Source: Solitalea koreensis (GTDB lineage Bacteria > Bacteroidota > Bacteroidia > Sphingobacteriales > Sphingobacteriaceae). From it: a DNA stretch of 64,000 nucleotides. Every line of letters begins with the position of its first letter. The first letter of the stretch is position 1. Positions 52,585-60,096 of the stretch are shown piece by piece. The translations under genes were made by a program, and so were the position numbers. The notes under the pieces were generated by a model, which did no database searches, was not told where the DNA came from, and saw only the letters and a list, made by a program, of their open reading frames with translations. The DNA is taken from the NCBI RefSeq assembly GCF_900182575.1, contig NZ_FXSZ01000001.1:558001-622000 (forward strand), read 5' to 3'.

Positions 52585-53835
52585 TTATAAATTTAATTCT
52601 TTAATTTTTCTGTAGAGTGTACGTTCCGAAATCCCCAATTCCTCGGCTGCATACTTACGCTTACCTTTATGCTTTTTGAGGGCCTTTTTAATAAGATCTG
52701 CTTCCTGGTCATTGAGTGAAAGCGACTCTTCTATCTCTTCAGCAACATGTAATGGATGATATTGCGATGGTGCCGGATTCGTATTTATTGGCTGAAGATT
52801 AAAACTAGGCGTTGACTCTTGATCCTCAATGGTATGATGATGAACGTCGCTATATAACTTCGTTACCAATTGCGGGTTCATCTGAACCACACTATTCACT
52901 CCTTCAGGATTTTGAATGATTTCAACCACTAACTTTTTAAGGTCAGTAAGATCTTTCTTCATATCAAATAAAACCTTATAAAGAATATCACGCTCAGAAA
53001 AATCACTTTCCTTTGAACGATCATTAATACGCATTGGTAAGTTAGACATGGTAGCTTCCACCGGAATATACTGCATGATGGTTTGCCCGTTTACTTCTCT
53101 GTTTTTTTCGAGAACGGCTATTTGCTCGGCTACATTTCTTAATTGGCGCACGTTACCCGGCCAAGAATAATTCTCCAAAATTTGCCGAGCATCTTCTGTA
53201 AGTTGAAGCGAAGGGCTTCTGTACTTCTCGCTAAAATCAGCAATAAACTTGCGGAACAAAAGGTAGATATCCTCTTTACGCTCTCGCAAGGAAGGGATGC
53301 GAAGGGGAACTGTATTTAATCGGTAATAAAGATCTTCACGGAAACGGCCGTTTTGCACAGCTTCAAATACATCGACATTGGTTGCTGCAACAATACGGAC
53401 ATCGGTTTTTTGTACTTTTGATGATCCCACACGGAGATACTCACCCGATTCCAGGATACGCAGCAAACGTGCCTGAGTACCAAAAGGCAGCTCAGCAACT
53501 TCATCCAAAAATATAGTACCACCGTTAACCACTTCAAAATAACCTTTGCGATCGTCGACAGCATTGGTAAATGAGCCTTTTACGTGTCCGAAAAGTTCTG
53601 AATCAACGGTACCTTCAGGAATCGCTCCACAGTTTACTGCTATAAATGGACCGTGTTTGCGGGCACTGAGATTATGTATAATATGAGAAAACGCTTCCTT
53701 TCCGGAACCACTTTCACCGGTTACCAGCACTGAAATATCGGTTGGTGATACCTGACGAGCAATATCTATCGCCCGATTTAAAAGTGGTGAATTACCGATA
53801 ATCCCGAAACGTTGTTTTATTTCTTGTACATCCAT
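52585..53835 (-). CDS. Sigma-54-type AAA+ transcriptional regulator with altered GAFTGA loop
   Basis: 416 residues from ATG 53835 (MDVQEIKQRF); longer translation upstream runs through a period-7 repeat and is rejected. No receiver or GAF domain precedes the AAA+ module. Walker A GESGSGKE is at residues 40-47, Walker B is in GGTIFLDEVAEL, and a Fis-type helix-turn-helix ends the protein (KYAAEELGISERTLYRKIKEL). The sigma-54 contact loop reads GSFTNA (residues 87-92) instead of GAFTGA. It lies between miaB and lptE, a conserved place in this phylum. Confidence 0.88.
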   Translation of the reverse strand: MDVQEIKQRFGIIGNSPLLNRAIDIARQVSPTDISVLVTGESGSGKEAFSHIIHNLSARKHGPFIAVNCGAIPEGTVDSELFGHVKGSFTNAVDDRKGYFEVVNGGTIFLDEVAELPFGTQARLLRILESGEYLRVGSSKVQKTDVRIVAATNVDVFEAVQNGRFREDLYYRLNTVPLRIPSLRERKEDIYLLFRKFIADFSEKYRSPSLQLTEDARQILENYSWPGNVRQLRNVAEQIAVLEKNREVNGQTIMQYIPVEATMSNLPMRINDRSKESDFSERDILYKVLFDMKKDLTDLKKLVVEIIQNPEGVNSVVQMNPQLVTKLYSDVHHHTIEDQESTPSFNLQPINTNPAPSQYHPLHVAEEIEESLSLNDQEADLIKKALKKHKGKRKYAAEELGISERTLYRKIKELNL

Positions 53836-53838
53836 AAT

Positions 53839-53880
53839 AGAGAAGCAAGAGTTAAGAATCAAGAGCAAAGATTAGTCGCT
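53839..53880. repeat. Period-7 array directly upstream of the sigma-54-type regulator
   Basis: Six heptads: AGAGAAG, CAAGAGT, TAAGAAT, CAAGAGC, AAAGATT, AGTCGCT. It starts 3 bases upstream of the ATG at 53835, so it would lie in the mRNA leader. Confidence 0.55.
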
Positions 53881-53982
53881 TTTGATTTTCTTAATGCTAA
53901 ATATTTTATAATTAATTTTCACGATCATGAATTCTCATTCATAATCTTTTCACGAAAACTATATATCATTTTCTGTATTCAA

Positions 53983-54217
53983 TCACCAATGGTAATGATT
54001 TAGTTCTTTATTACCGTAACCTCTTCTTTCAGAAATAAGAAGTTGAGTTTCCAGTTCAAAAGTACAAGTCAATGAAGTTGAAAGGAACTCTGCAAATTGC
54101 AACTTATTACGTTTACCGGAACCTTCCGCAATATTAGAAGGAATTAAACAAGAAGACAACGTCTGTTAAATCCATTGACTTTTGCCAAATAACTAATTGT
54201 TTAAAATTATGAGGCAT
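53983..54217 (-). pseudogene. Relic of a four-helix-bundle (23S rRNA IVS-type) protein gene
   Basis: The minus strand starts MPHNFKQLVIWQKSMDLTDVV after a GGAGGG ribosome-binding site, as in four-helix-bundle proteins, but stops after 23 codons. In another frame the conserved second half follows: IPSNIAEGSGKRNKLQFAEF, then FELETQLLISERRGYGN, ending at a TGA at 53983. About 25 residues between the two parts (the FP-GLTSQ-RR region of the family) are missing, together with a frameshift. The gene is therefore dead. It lies between two period-7 arrays in the miaB / regulator gap. Confidence 0.75.
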
Positions 54218-54228
54218 AGCCCTCCATA

Positions 54229-54263
54229 TATCATCTTGATTCTTATGTCTTACTTCTAGTAGC
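54229..54263. repeat. Period-7 array at the miaB stop
   Basis: Heptads TATCATC, TTGATTC, TTATGTC, TTACTTC, TAGTAGC, complementary in flavour to the AAGAATC arrays. It ends 1 base before the miaB stop codon. Confidence 0.55.
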
Positions 54264-54264
54264 T

Positions 54265-55689
54265 CTAAACTATTCTCCCAATCAAGGTTGCACTGGTGCA
54301 TCGTTCAACCAGTACATTCACGTAATCTCCTGGTTTTATGCCTTCTACTACGGGGAAAATCACCATCGCATTATAATCGTTTCTTCCGCATAAATCCTTA
54401 TCTGATTTCTTTGAGAAACCTTCAACCAATACTTTCTGCACTTTTCCTAATTGCTGCTCAAGTTCGGCTCTAGAACTTTGTTGTTGTTTGGCAATGATTT
54501 CGTTTAAACGACGGCCTTTAACTTCATCCGGAACATCGTCTTTCAGTTTCTTAGCGGCAGGAGTACCCGGACGTTCTGAATACGTAAACATGTAAGCATA
54601 GCTAAAGCTAGCATAGTCCATCAACGACAAGGTATCCTGATGCTCTTCTTCTGTTTCCGTACAGAAACCGGAGATAATATCAGTAGAAACTGCGCAGTCA
54701 GGAATAATGCGACGAATCGCGTCCAGCCTGTCAATATACCATTCGCGCGTATAAGTACGATTCATTAATTCCAGAATGCGGCTGTTACCCGATTGAACCG
54801 GCAAATGAATATAATTGCAAATATTTTCGTGTTTGGCGATCGTGTACAACACTTCGTCAGTGATATCTTTAGGATGAGAGGTGGAGAAACGTACACGAAT
54901 GTCAGGATTCACTAAAGCCACTCGCTCTAATAAACCGGCAAAATTTACAAATTCTGATCCATCCTCACTCGTCCACTTATAGGAGTCAACGTTTTGGCCA
55001 AGCAGAGTTACTTCTTTGTAGCCATTTTCGCTAAGCTCAGTTACTTCTTTAACAATAGAATGAGGGTCACGGCTGCGTTCACGACCACGCGTAAAAGGCA
55101 CAACACAGAATGAACACATGTTATCACAACCACGCATGATAGATACAAAAGCCGAAATGCCATTGCTGGTTAATCGCACCGGACTAATATCAGCATAGGT
55201 TTCTTCACGTGATAGAAGCACATTAACTGCCTTATTCCCATCATCCACACTGCCGATAAGATTTGGCAAATCGCGATAAGCATCCGGACCAACTACAATA
55301 TCCACCAACTTCTCTTCTTCCAAAAATTTAGCTTTCAAGCGTTCGGCCATACAGCCCAACACTCCGATTATAAGATCAGGCTTACGGGTCTTAGCTGCCG
55401 AGAATTCTTTCAATCGATTTCTAACTCGTTGTTCAGCATTTTCACGAATTGAACAAGTATTGATAAAAATAACATCCGCCTCTTTATAATGACCAGTCGT
55501 GGTAAAACCCATCTCCATCATAATAGAAGCTACGATTTCCGAATCAGCAAAGTTCATTTGGCAACCGTAACTTTCAATGTAAAGTTTACGGCTATTGCTT
55601 ACGTTTTTATCGTTTTCCAACACTAACGCCTCGCCTTGTCGAGCCTCATCGTGTTCTTTCAAAGTTATCTCCGGATTAAACATTCCCAT
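54265..55689 (-). CDS. miaB: tRNA-2-methylthio-N6-dimethylallyladenosine synthase
   Basis: Radical SAM methylthiotransferase that modifies A37 of tRNAs reading UNN codons. 474 residues. The N-terminal UPF0004 domain holds three cluster Cys (SYGCQMNFADSE, INTCSIRENA, LGCMAERL), then the radical SAM motif CDNMCSFC within RGCDNMCSFCVVPFTRG, then a C-terminal TRAM domain. An N-terminal extension of about 30 residues precedes the first domain. First gene of the miaB-regulator-lptE-TPR-secG run. Confidence 0.95.
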   Translation of the reverse strand: MGMFNPEITLKEHDEARQGEALVLENDKNVSNSRKLYIESYGCQMNFADSEIVASIMMEMGFTTTGHYKEADVIFINTCSIRENAEQRVRNRLKEFSAAKTRKPDLIIGVLGCMAERLKAKFLEEEKLVDIVVGPDAYRDLPNLIGSVDDGNKAVNVLLSREETYADISPVRLTSNGISAFVSIMRGCDNMCSFCVVPFTRGRERSRDPHSIVKEVTELSENGYKEVTLLGQNVDSYKWTSEDGSEFVNFAGLLERVALVNPDIRVRFSTSHPKDITDEVLYTIAKHENICNYIHLPVQSGNSRILELMNRTYTREWYIDRLDAIRRIIPDCAVSTDIISGFCTETEEEHQDTLSLMDYASFSYAYMFTYSERPGTPAAKKLKDDVPDEVKGRRLNEIIAKQQQSSRAELEQQLGKVQKVLVEGFSKKSDKDLCGRNDYNAMVIFPVVEGIKPGDYVNVLVERCTSATLIGRIV

Positions 55690-55704
55690 CTAAAATTAAG
55701 ATCG

Positions 55705-55712
55705 CAAAGGTA
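55705..55712 (-). promoter_or_regulatory. -7 box of miaB
   Basis: TACCTTTG on the minus strand is an exact TAnnTTTG match, 15 bases before the miaB ATG. No TTG at suitable upstream spacing. Confidence 0.5.
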
Positions 55713-55744
55713 ATAATTTAGACGGATAAATGACAGATTGGCAG

Positions 55745-55786
55745 AGTTAAAAGAGAAATAAGAAGTAAGGCATAAGAATACAGACC
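55745..55786. repeat. Period-7 array upstream of miaB (purine-rich half)
   Basis: Heptads AGTTAAA, AGAGAAA, TAAGAAG, TAAGGCA, TAAGAAT, ACAGACC. It is partly complementary to the pyrimidine-rich array at 55821, so the pair could form an imperfect long hairpin. Confidence 0.55.
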
Positions 55787-55820
55787 TTTTCTTTCTTTAT
55801 TTATAGCAACTTATTTTTCA

Positions 55821-55869
55821 ATTCTTTAAACTTTTAACTTTATACTTATTACTTAAAACTTTTACAGTA
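55821..55869. repeat. Period-7 array upstream of the AsmA-like gene (pyrimidine-rich half)
   Basis: Seven heptads: ATTCTTT, AAACTTT, TAACTTT, ATACTTA, TTACTTA, AAACTTT, TACAGTA. Inverse flavour of the array at 55745, ending 23 bases before the next ATG. Confidence 0.55.
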
Positions 55870-55892
55870 TATTTCAGTACAAACAGCTCTGT

Positions 55893-57656
55893 ATGGATGT
55901 TTTCCGAAAAATCTTAAAATGGGCCTTAGTCATCCTGATTGTGCTGTCACTGATCTGCACTATTATTGGTTTTTTTCTGTCCCGCCAATACAGACCCATA
56001 TTGGCAAAAACACTTAAAAAAGCAGTTCTCTCCTCGAGCAAAGGTCTTTATCATCTCGAATTTGAAGATCTGGATATTCGTCCTCTATTAGGAAAGGTAA
56101 GTTTGTTAAACGTAAAACTCATTGCCGACACGAATGTGTACAAGCAACTCCAAAGAGAAGAAAATGCCCCCCAAACCATTTATACTATTAAAATTGAGTT
56201 CATTCAAATTCGTGGCATCAACCAGTGGAACTATTTCCAAAATAAAACGCTGGCTATTGAAAATATAATTATTCATCGGCCTCATGTTAAAATTCTCAAA
56301 AACCAACTAGTAGTACAGAAAAAAAATCACATCAAAAAAGACCTATACGACATCATTTCACCAATATTCAAAGAAACAGTAGTTAGTTCAATTAAGGCAA
56401 CTGAGGGAAGCGTATTTTACGAATTAATTAACACTAAAAGCCAAAAATCATATTTAAAAGCTAATAATTTTTCGCTCCTTGTTGATGGGCTTCGCCTCAA
56501 CAAACCTTCAGAAGAGGACACCTCTCGTTTATTCTATTCAGATAATATTCGTTTTATTGTTAATCATTATCAATTACGTCTTCCCGATAGTTTAAACACC
56601 ATAAAATTCGATCAACTGCAGCTTTCCACGCAGGATTCCTCCATCCTGGTAACCAATTTTAACCTGCAACCCCGGTTTGAGCAATACCTGTACGCAAAGG
56701 CTGCAGGAAAGCAAACCGATCGTTTGGATTTAAAAATTGACAGCTCGAATGTTCGGGGCATTCATTTCAGAACCTTATTATTTGATGAAAAATTAATAAT
56801 TGAGCAAGCCGATTTTTCAGGTTTACAATTATATGCCTTCAGAGATAAACGAGTGCCAATGAAAAATGAAAAAGCTAAGGTCTTAGTTCATGAGCTGTTA
56901 AAAAACACCACTTTTCCAATTTTAGTGCAGTATGCTACGATTCGGAATAGTAGAGTAGACTATGAAGAATTTGCACCCAAAGGTATATCGCCGGGAACCA
57001 TTTTCTTCTCTTCCTTAAATGCGCAGTTTAAAAACATTACTAACAATGAATCGGCCGAGCAAAAGAATATGCTGGTTAATGTTTCATCCTATTTTATGGG
57101 TGTTGGTGAATTAAAAACAGAGTTTATTTTCCCGATCTCCAAATCAGATCATACATTTAGGGTAACAGGAAGCTTAGGCCGTATGGACCTTAGGGTAGTG
57201 AACAAAGCAGTTGAGTCATTAGCGATGGTAAAATTAAAAACCGGCAGGGTAAACCATTTAGATTTTGACATTAAGGCTAACAACATACGCTCTTCTATTA
57301 AAATGAAGTTTTTGTATTCCAACCTTGTAGTAACTGTTTTAGATCCTGAAACGGGTGAAAAGAAAGGATTGGCTTCCACGCTTTTAAACGCCTTGATTCT
57401 TGACAGCGATAACCCCTTAACCGGGAAAGCACCTCGAAAAGCAAATGCTACATTTGCCAGGAATCAACAAAAACAAATTTTCAATTTTTTGTGGAAGACT
57501 CTTTATCAAGGGATAAAGCGATCAATTGGGATTGATCAAGAAGATGAAAACAAACTCAAAAAATTAAGTGATAAATATGCCAAAAAGAGCCGGCAAAAAA
57601 ATAAGACGGAAAGAAAAAGGGAACAAAAATTAAAAAGAGCTCAGTATGATTTATAG
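55893..57656 (+). CDS. AsmA-like membrane-anchored protein
   Basis: 587 residues. One N-terminal transmembrane helix (about residues 9-31) then a long beta-rich region with AsmA/DUF748-like features (FEDLDIRPLLGKVSLLNVKLIADT, TIKIEFIQIRGI, ENIIIHRPHVKIL). The C-terminal 35 residues are extremely basic (KKSRQKNKTERKREQKLKRA). AsmA-type proteins bridge inner and outer membranes in lipid transport; this assignment is by resemblance only. Monocistronic with a strong terminator. Confidence 0.7.
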   Translation: MDVFRKILKWALVILIVLSLICTIIGFFLSRQYRPILAKTLKKAVLSSSKGLYHLEFEDLDIRPLLGKVSLLNVKLIADTNVYKQLQREENAPQTIYTIKIEFIQIRGINQWNYFQNKTLAIENIIIHRPHVKILKNQLVVQKKNHIKKDLYDIISPIFKETVVSSIKATEGSVFYELINTKSQKSYLKANNFSLLVDGLRLNKPSEEDTSRLFYSDNIRFIVNHYQLRLPDSLNTIKFDQLQLSTQDSSILVTNFNLQPRFEQYLYAKAAGKQTDRLDLKIDSSNVRGIHFRTLLFDEKLIIEQADFSGLQLYAFRDKRVPMKNEKAKVLVHELLKNTTFPILVQYATIRNSRVDYEEFAPKGISPGTIFFSSLNAQFKNITNNESAEQKNMLVNVSSYFMGVGELKTEFIFPISKSDHTFRVTGSLGRMDLRVVNKAVESLAMVKLKTGRVNHLDFDIKANNIRSSIKMKFLYSNLVVTVLDPETGEKKGLASTLLNALILDSDNPLTGKAPRKANATFARNQQKQIFNFLWKTLYQGIKRSIGIDQEDENKLKKLSDKYAKKSRQKNKTERKREQKLKRAQYDL

Positions 57657-57709
57657 CTATTTTGATTTACACTTTCGCTTTTCTGACAGCACAACAGACA
57701 GCTATTTAT

Positions 57710-57741
57710 AAGAAAAGACCCGAGTCCTCGGGTCTTTTCTT
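57710..57741. terminator. Bidirectional terminator between AsmA-like gene and ilvE
   Basis: A perfect 15-bp stem AAGAAAAGACCCGAG with a TC spacer and its complement, with A and T tracts built into the stem ends. Confidence 0.88.
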
Positions 57742-57762
57742 TTCTACAGCAGACGTTATTTT

Positions 57763-57783
57763 AAGACAAAAGATATAAGAGGC
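57763..57783. repeat. Short period-7 array near the ilvE stop
   Basis: Three heptads AAGACAA, AAGATAT, AAGAGGC, same phase as the AAGATTC arrays. Too short to be certain. Confidence 0.35.
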
Positions 57784-57793
57784 TACTCACCAA

Positions 57794-58858
57794 TTACACT
57801 TTAAAAACCCAACCACGAGTGTCGGCTTTTTTACCGGTTTTAATATCATCGAGTTCACGATAAACCTTATTCGAAAAGTCACGACCTGCAACTTCAGGTA
57901 AAATATACTTTTTATCCTTGTAAGTAATTTCAGCAATCTGGCTTACTACCGCAGCAGTACCTACTCCAAACGCTTCGGTTAAACGATTTTCTTCAATTGC
58001 CTTTATTACTTCAGCAACTGAAACTTTACGTTCTTCTACGTTCATTCCCCAATCGCGGGCAACGGTAAGTACGCTATCGCGCGTAATACCTTTCAAAATA
58101 GTGTCTTTTGCAGGTGGAGTAACCAAAACACCGTCGATAACAAACATCACGTTCATTACACCCGATTCTTCAATATACTCATGTTCGCTGGCATCGGTCC
58201 AAATTACCTGGTCGAAGCCTTGTTGCTGAGCCAATTGAGTAGGGTACATAGAAGCGCCATAATTTGCAGCAGCTTTGGCAAAGCCAATACCTCCTTCGCA
58301 CGAACGTGAATATTCGGTTTCAAACTTCACTTTTACCGGCTGACTGTAATAAGCACCTACCGGGCAAGTGAAAATGATAAATTTATAGGTTTGTGAAGGA
58401 CGAACACCAATAAACTCGTCGGTTGCAAACATAAACGGACGAATGTAAAGAGCAAAGCCCTCTTCCTTAGGAATCCAGTTCTTATCTACATCAATTAATT
58501 GGGCCAAACCTTTCATAAAGATTTCTTCAGGCACTTCCGGCATACACATGCGCTTAGCCGAAATATTGAAGCGCTCAAAGTTAGCCTCAGGTCTAAACAC
58601 AACCGGTTCTCCCTGCTGATTTCTGTAAGCTTTTAATCCTTCAAAAATAGCCTGTCCATAATGTAGAGCCGCCAACGATGGTTCAAATGAAATAGGTTGA
58701 TAAGGACCAATTTTTACATTTTTCCATTCTCCATCACTGTATTCAGCAACCAACATATGGTCAGAAAATACTTTCCCGAAAGGCAAATTGGTAAAATCTA
58801 CTTCTTCAATTTTCGATTTTACAATTTTTTCAACTTCAAAGTTCAATGTTTCGAGCAT
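57794..58858 (-). CDS. ilvE: Branched-chain amino acid aminotransferase
   Basis: PLP-dependent fold-type IV transaminase for the last step of leucine, isoleucine and valine synthesis. 354 residues. The PLP Lys is in GIGFAKAAANYGAS, preceded by RSCEGG and followed by EYIEESGVMNVMFV and the phosphate-binding GITRDSVL. It complements leuABCD 10 kb away. Monocistronic, convergent with the AsmA-like gene. Confidence 0.95.
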   Translation of the reverse strand: MLETLNFEVEKIVKSKIEEVDFTNLPFGKVFSDHMLVAEYSDGEWKNVKIGPYQPISFEPSLAALHYGQAIFEGLKAYRNQQGEPVVFRPEANFERFNISAKRMCMPEVPEEIFMKGLAQLIDVDKNWIPKEEGFALYIRPFMFATDEFIGVRPSQTYKFIIFTCPVGAYYSQPVKVKFETEYSRSCEGGIGFAKAAANYGASMYPTQLAQQQGFDQVIWTDASEHEYIEESGVMNVMFVIDGVLVTPPAKDTILKGITRDSVLTVARDWGMNVEERKVSVAEVIKAIEENRLTEAFGVGTAAVVSQIAEITYKDKKYILPEVAGRDFSNKVYRELDDIKTGKKADTRGWVFKV

Positions 58859-58982
58859 ATTATTTAAAATTATTTATGATCTGCAAGATTACGTAATTTT
58901 TACGACTAATACTAAAACGAATAAACTAACAGGCTTATAAACAGGCGCTCTCACGACAAAAGCTGTTTGTTTTTCAATGAAT

Positions 58983-59936
58983 TTATGATCCAAATACATT
59001 ATTTTCAACCCATCCTTTTCCCCAGTTATCTAACTCTTCAGGCATCCAGAGTTCCGGGTAAAAAATGAGGCGTTGGAAACGCGGTGGCAAATACTTTTGC
59101 CAGTTAGTACCGCCTGTGGCCTTAATATCTTCCGGATCTTTTTGCATGTAGCGCACTGCAGAGCGGTAATGCATCAATTTCCAGTTCACGTTTACATGAG
59201 TATCGAAATTTCGCAATTCAGCCTCTAAAGCCTCAACATTTTCGCCTTGAGCTTTTAAACGTTCATAGCACTTCCAAAAGTTATTTTCTTTGCATGCTTT
59301 TGCCAGCTTAATAAACTGATCGGAGTATTTGGCTTCAAATTGCTTAAGTGTAAGCGTTTTCTTGCCACTGGAAAGCTCCGTCGCTCCCTGTTTCCAATAC
59401 AATTGCTCGTAAATTTCTTCGATTGAAGCATCTTTAAGTGCTTCCCGCTTTTCAACCGGAACTAAGGTTAGGAAATCGGAAGCATAAATCTCAATCATGC
59501 GATATTGACCCGACTGGAAACCACTGGCAGGCAATAACGACATACGGAAGCTGAGGAATTGTTCTTTATCCATTCCGTCTACCATTACATCAAACGAATC
59601 GATTAGGGTTTCAAAGTAACGATTAACGCGTTTGATACGGCTTAAGAAAAAAGTAGTTGTTAAAGCAGGATGTTGTGCTATTTGCTCGCATTCATGTATA
59701 ATCAAACGAAGGTATAACTCTGTGATTTGATGATACATGATAAAGATTTTCTCATCAGGAAAGGGCGTACGAGGATTTTGCAAACTCAGCAAAGTATCCA
59801 GATGTATGTAATCCCAATAAGTCAAAAAATCGGCATGAAGCAAGCCGTCGAGATACGAAACCATGTCTTGTCCCATAGCATCGTATTTCTTTTGCAACTT
59901 CTCAAGCCTGTCGATTATTTCAGGAGTAAGTTCCAT
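58983..59936 (-). CDS. kynA: Tryptophan 2,3-dioxygenase
   Basis: Haem enzyme that opens the indole ring of tryptophan to N-formylkynurenine. 317 residues from ATG 59936 (MELTPEIIDRL); a longer frame to 60053 passes through the promoter and is rejected. Family features visible: DFLTYWDYIHLDTLLSLQ, MYHQITELYLRLIIHE with the substrate His, SGFQSGQYRMIE, HVNWKLMHYRSAVRYM and GGTNWQKYLPPRFQ. Other kynurenine genes are not in the window. Confidence 0.92.
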   Translation of the reverse strand: MELTPEIIDRLEKLQKKYDAMGQDMVSYLDGLLHADFLTYWDYIHLDTLLSLQNPRTPFPDEKIFIMYHQITELYLRLIIHECEQIAQHPALTTTFFLSRIKRVNRYFETLIDSFDVMVDGMDKEQFLSFRMSLLPASGFQSGQYRMIEIYASDFLTLVPVEKREALKDASIEEIYEQLYWKQGATELSSGKKTLTLKQFEAKYSDQFIKLAKACKENNFWKCYERLKAQGENVEALEAELRNFDTHVNVNWKLMHYRSAVRYMQKDPEDIKATGGTNWQKYLPPRFQRLIFYPELWMPEELDNWGKGWVENNVFGS

Positions 59937-59969
59937 ATGGTTATAAGTGTTGAAGATTGGTATCTTCTT

Positions 59970-59998
59970 CAAAAGTAGTTTTTTGAGCGGTAATGCAA
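59970..59998 (-). promoter_or_regulatory. Complete -33/-7 promoter of kynA
   Basis: On the minus strand TTG (59998-59996), an 18-base spacer, then TACTTTTG (59977-59970), exact for both boxes. It predicts a leader of about 27 bases and supports the start at 59936. Confidence 0.65.
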
Positions 59999-60096
59999 CA
60001 CTATTCGATTGCAATTTTTTATAATTATTTGACAAGAAACAGCCTTGTGCCACCTTTAAGATTTATGCCGAAAATTTAATTAACAATCTTATTTTT

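Noticed and set aside
59937..60053. N-terminal extension of tryptophan 2,3-dioxygenase.
   Set aside because: It passes through an exact -33/-7 promoter; the ATG at 59936 matches the family start.
60054..60096. Possible fluoride (crcB) riboswitch before the CLC gene.
   Set aside because: The gap is only 43 bases and lacks the conserved crcB motif.
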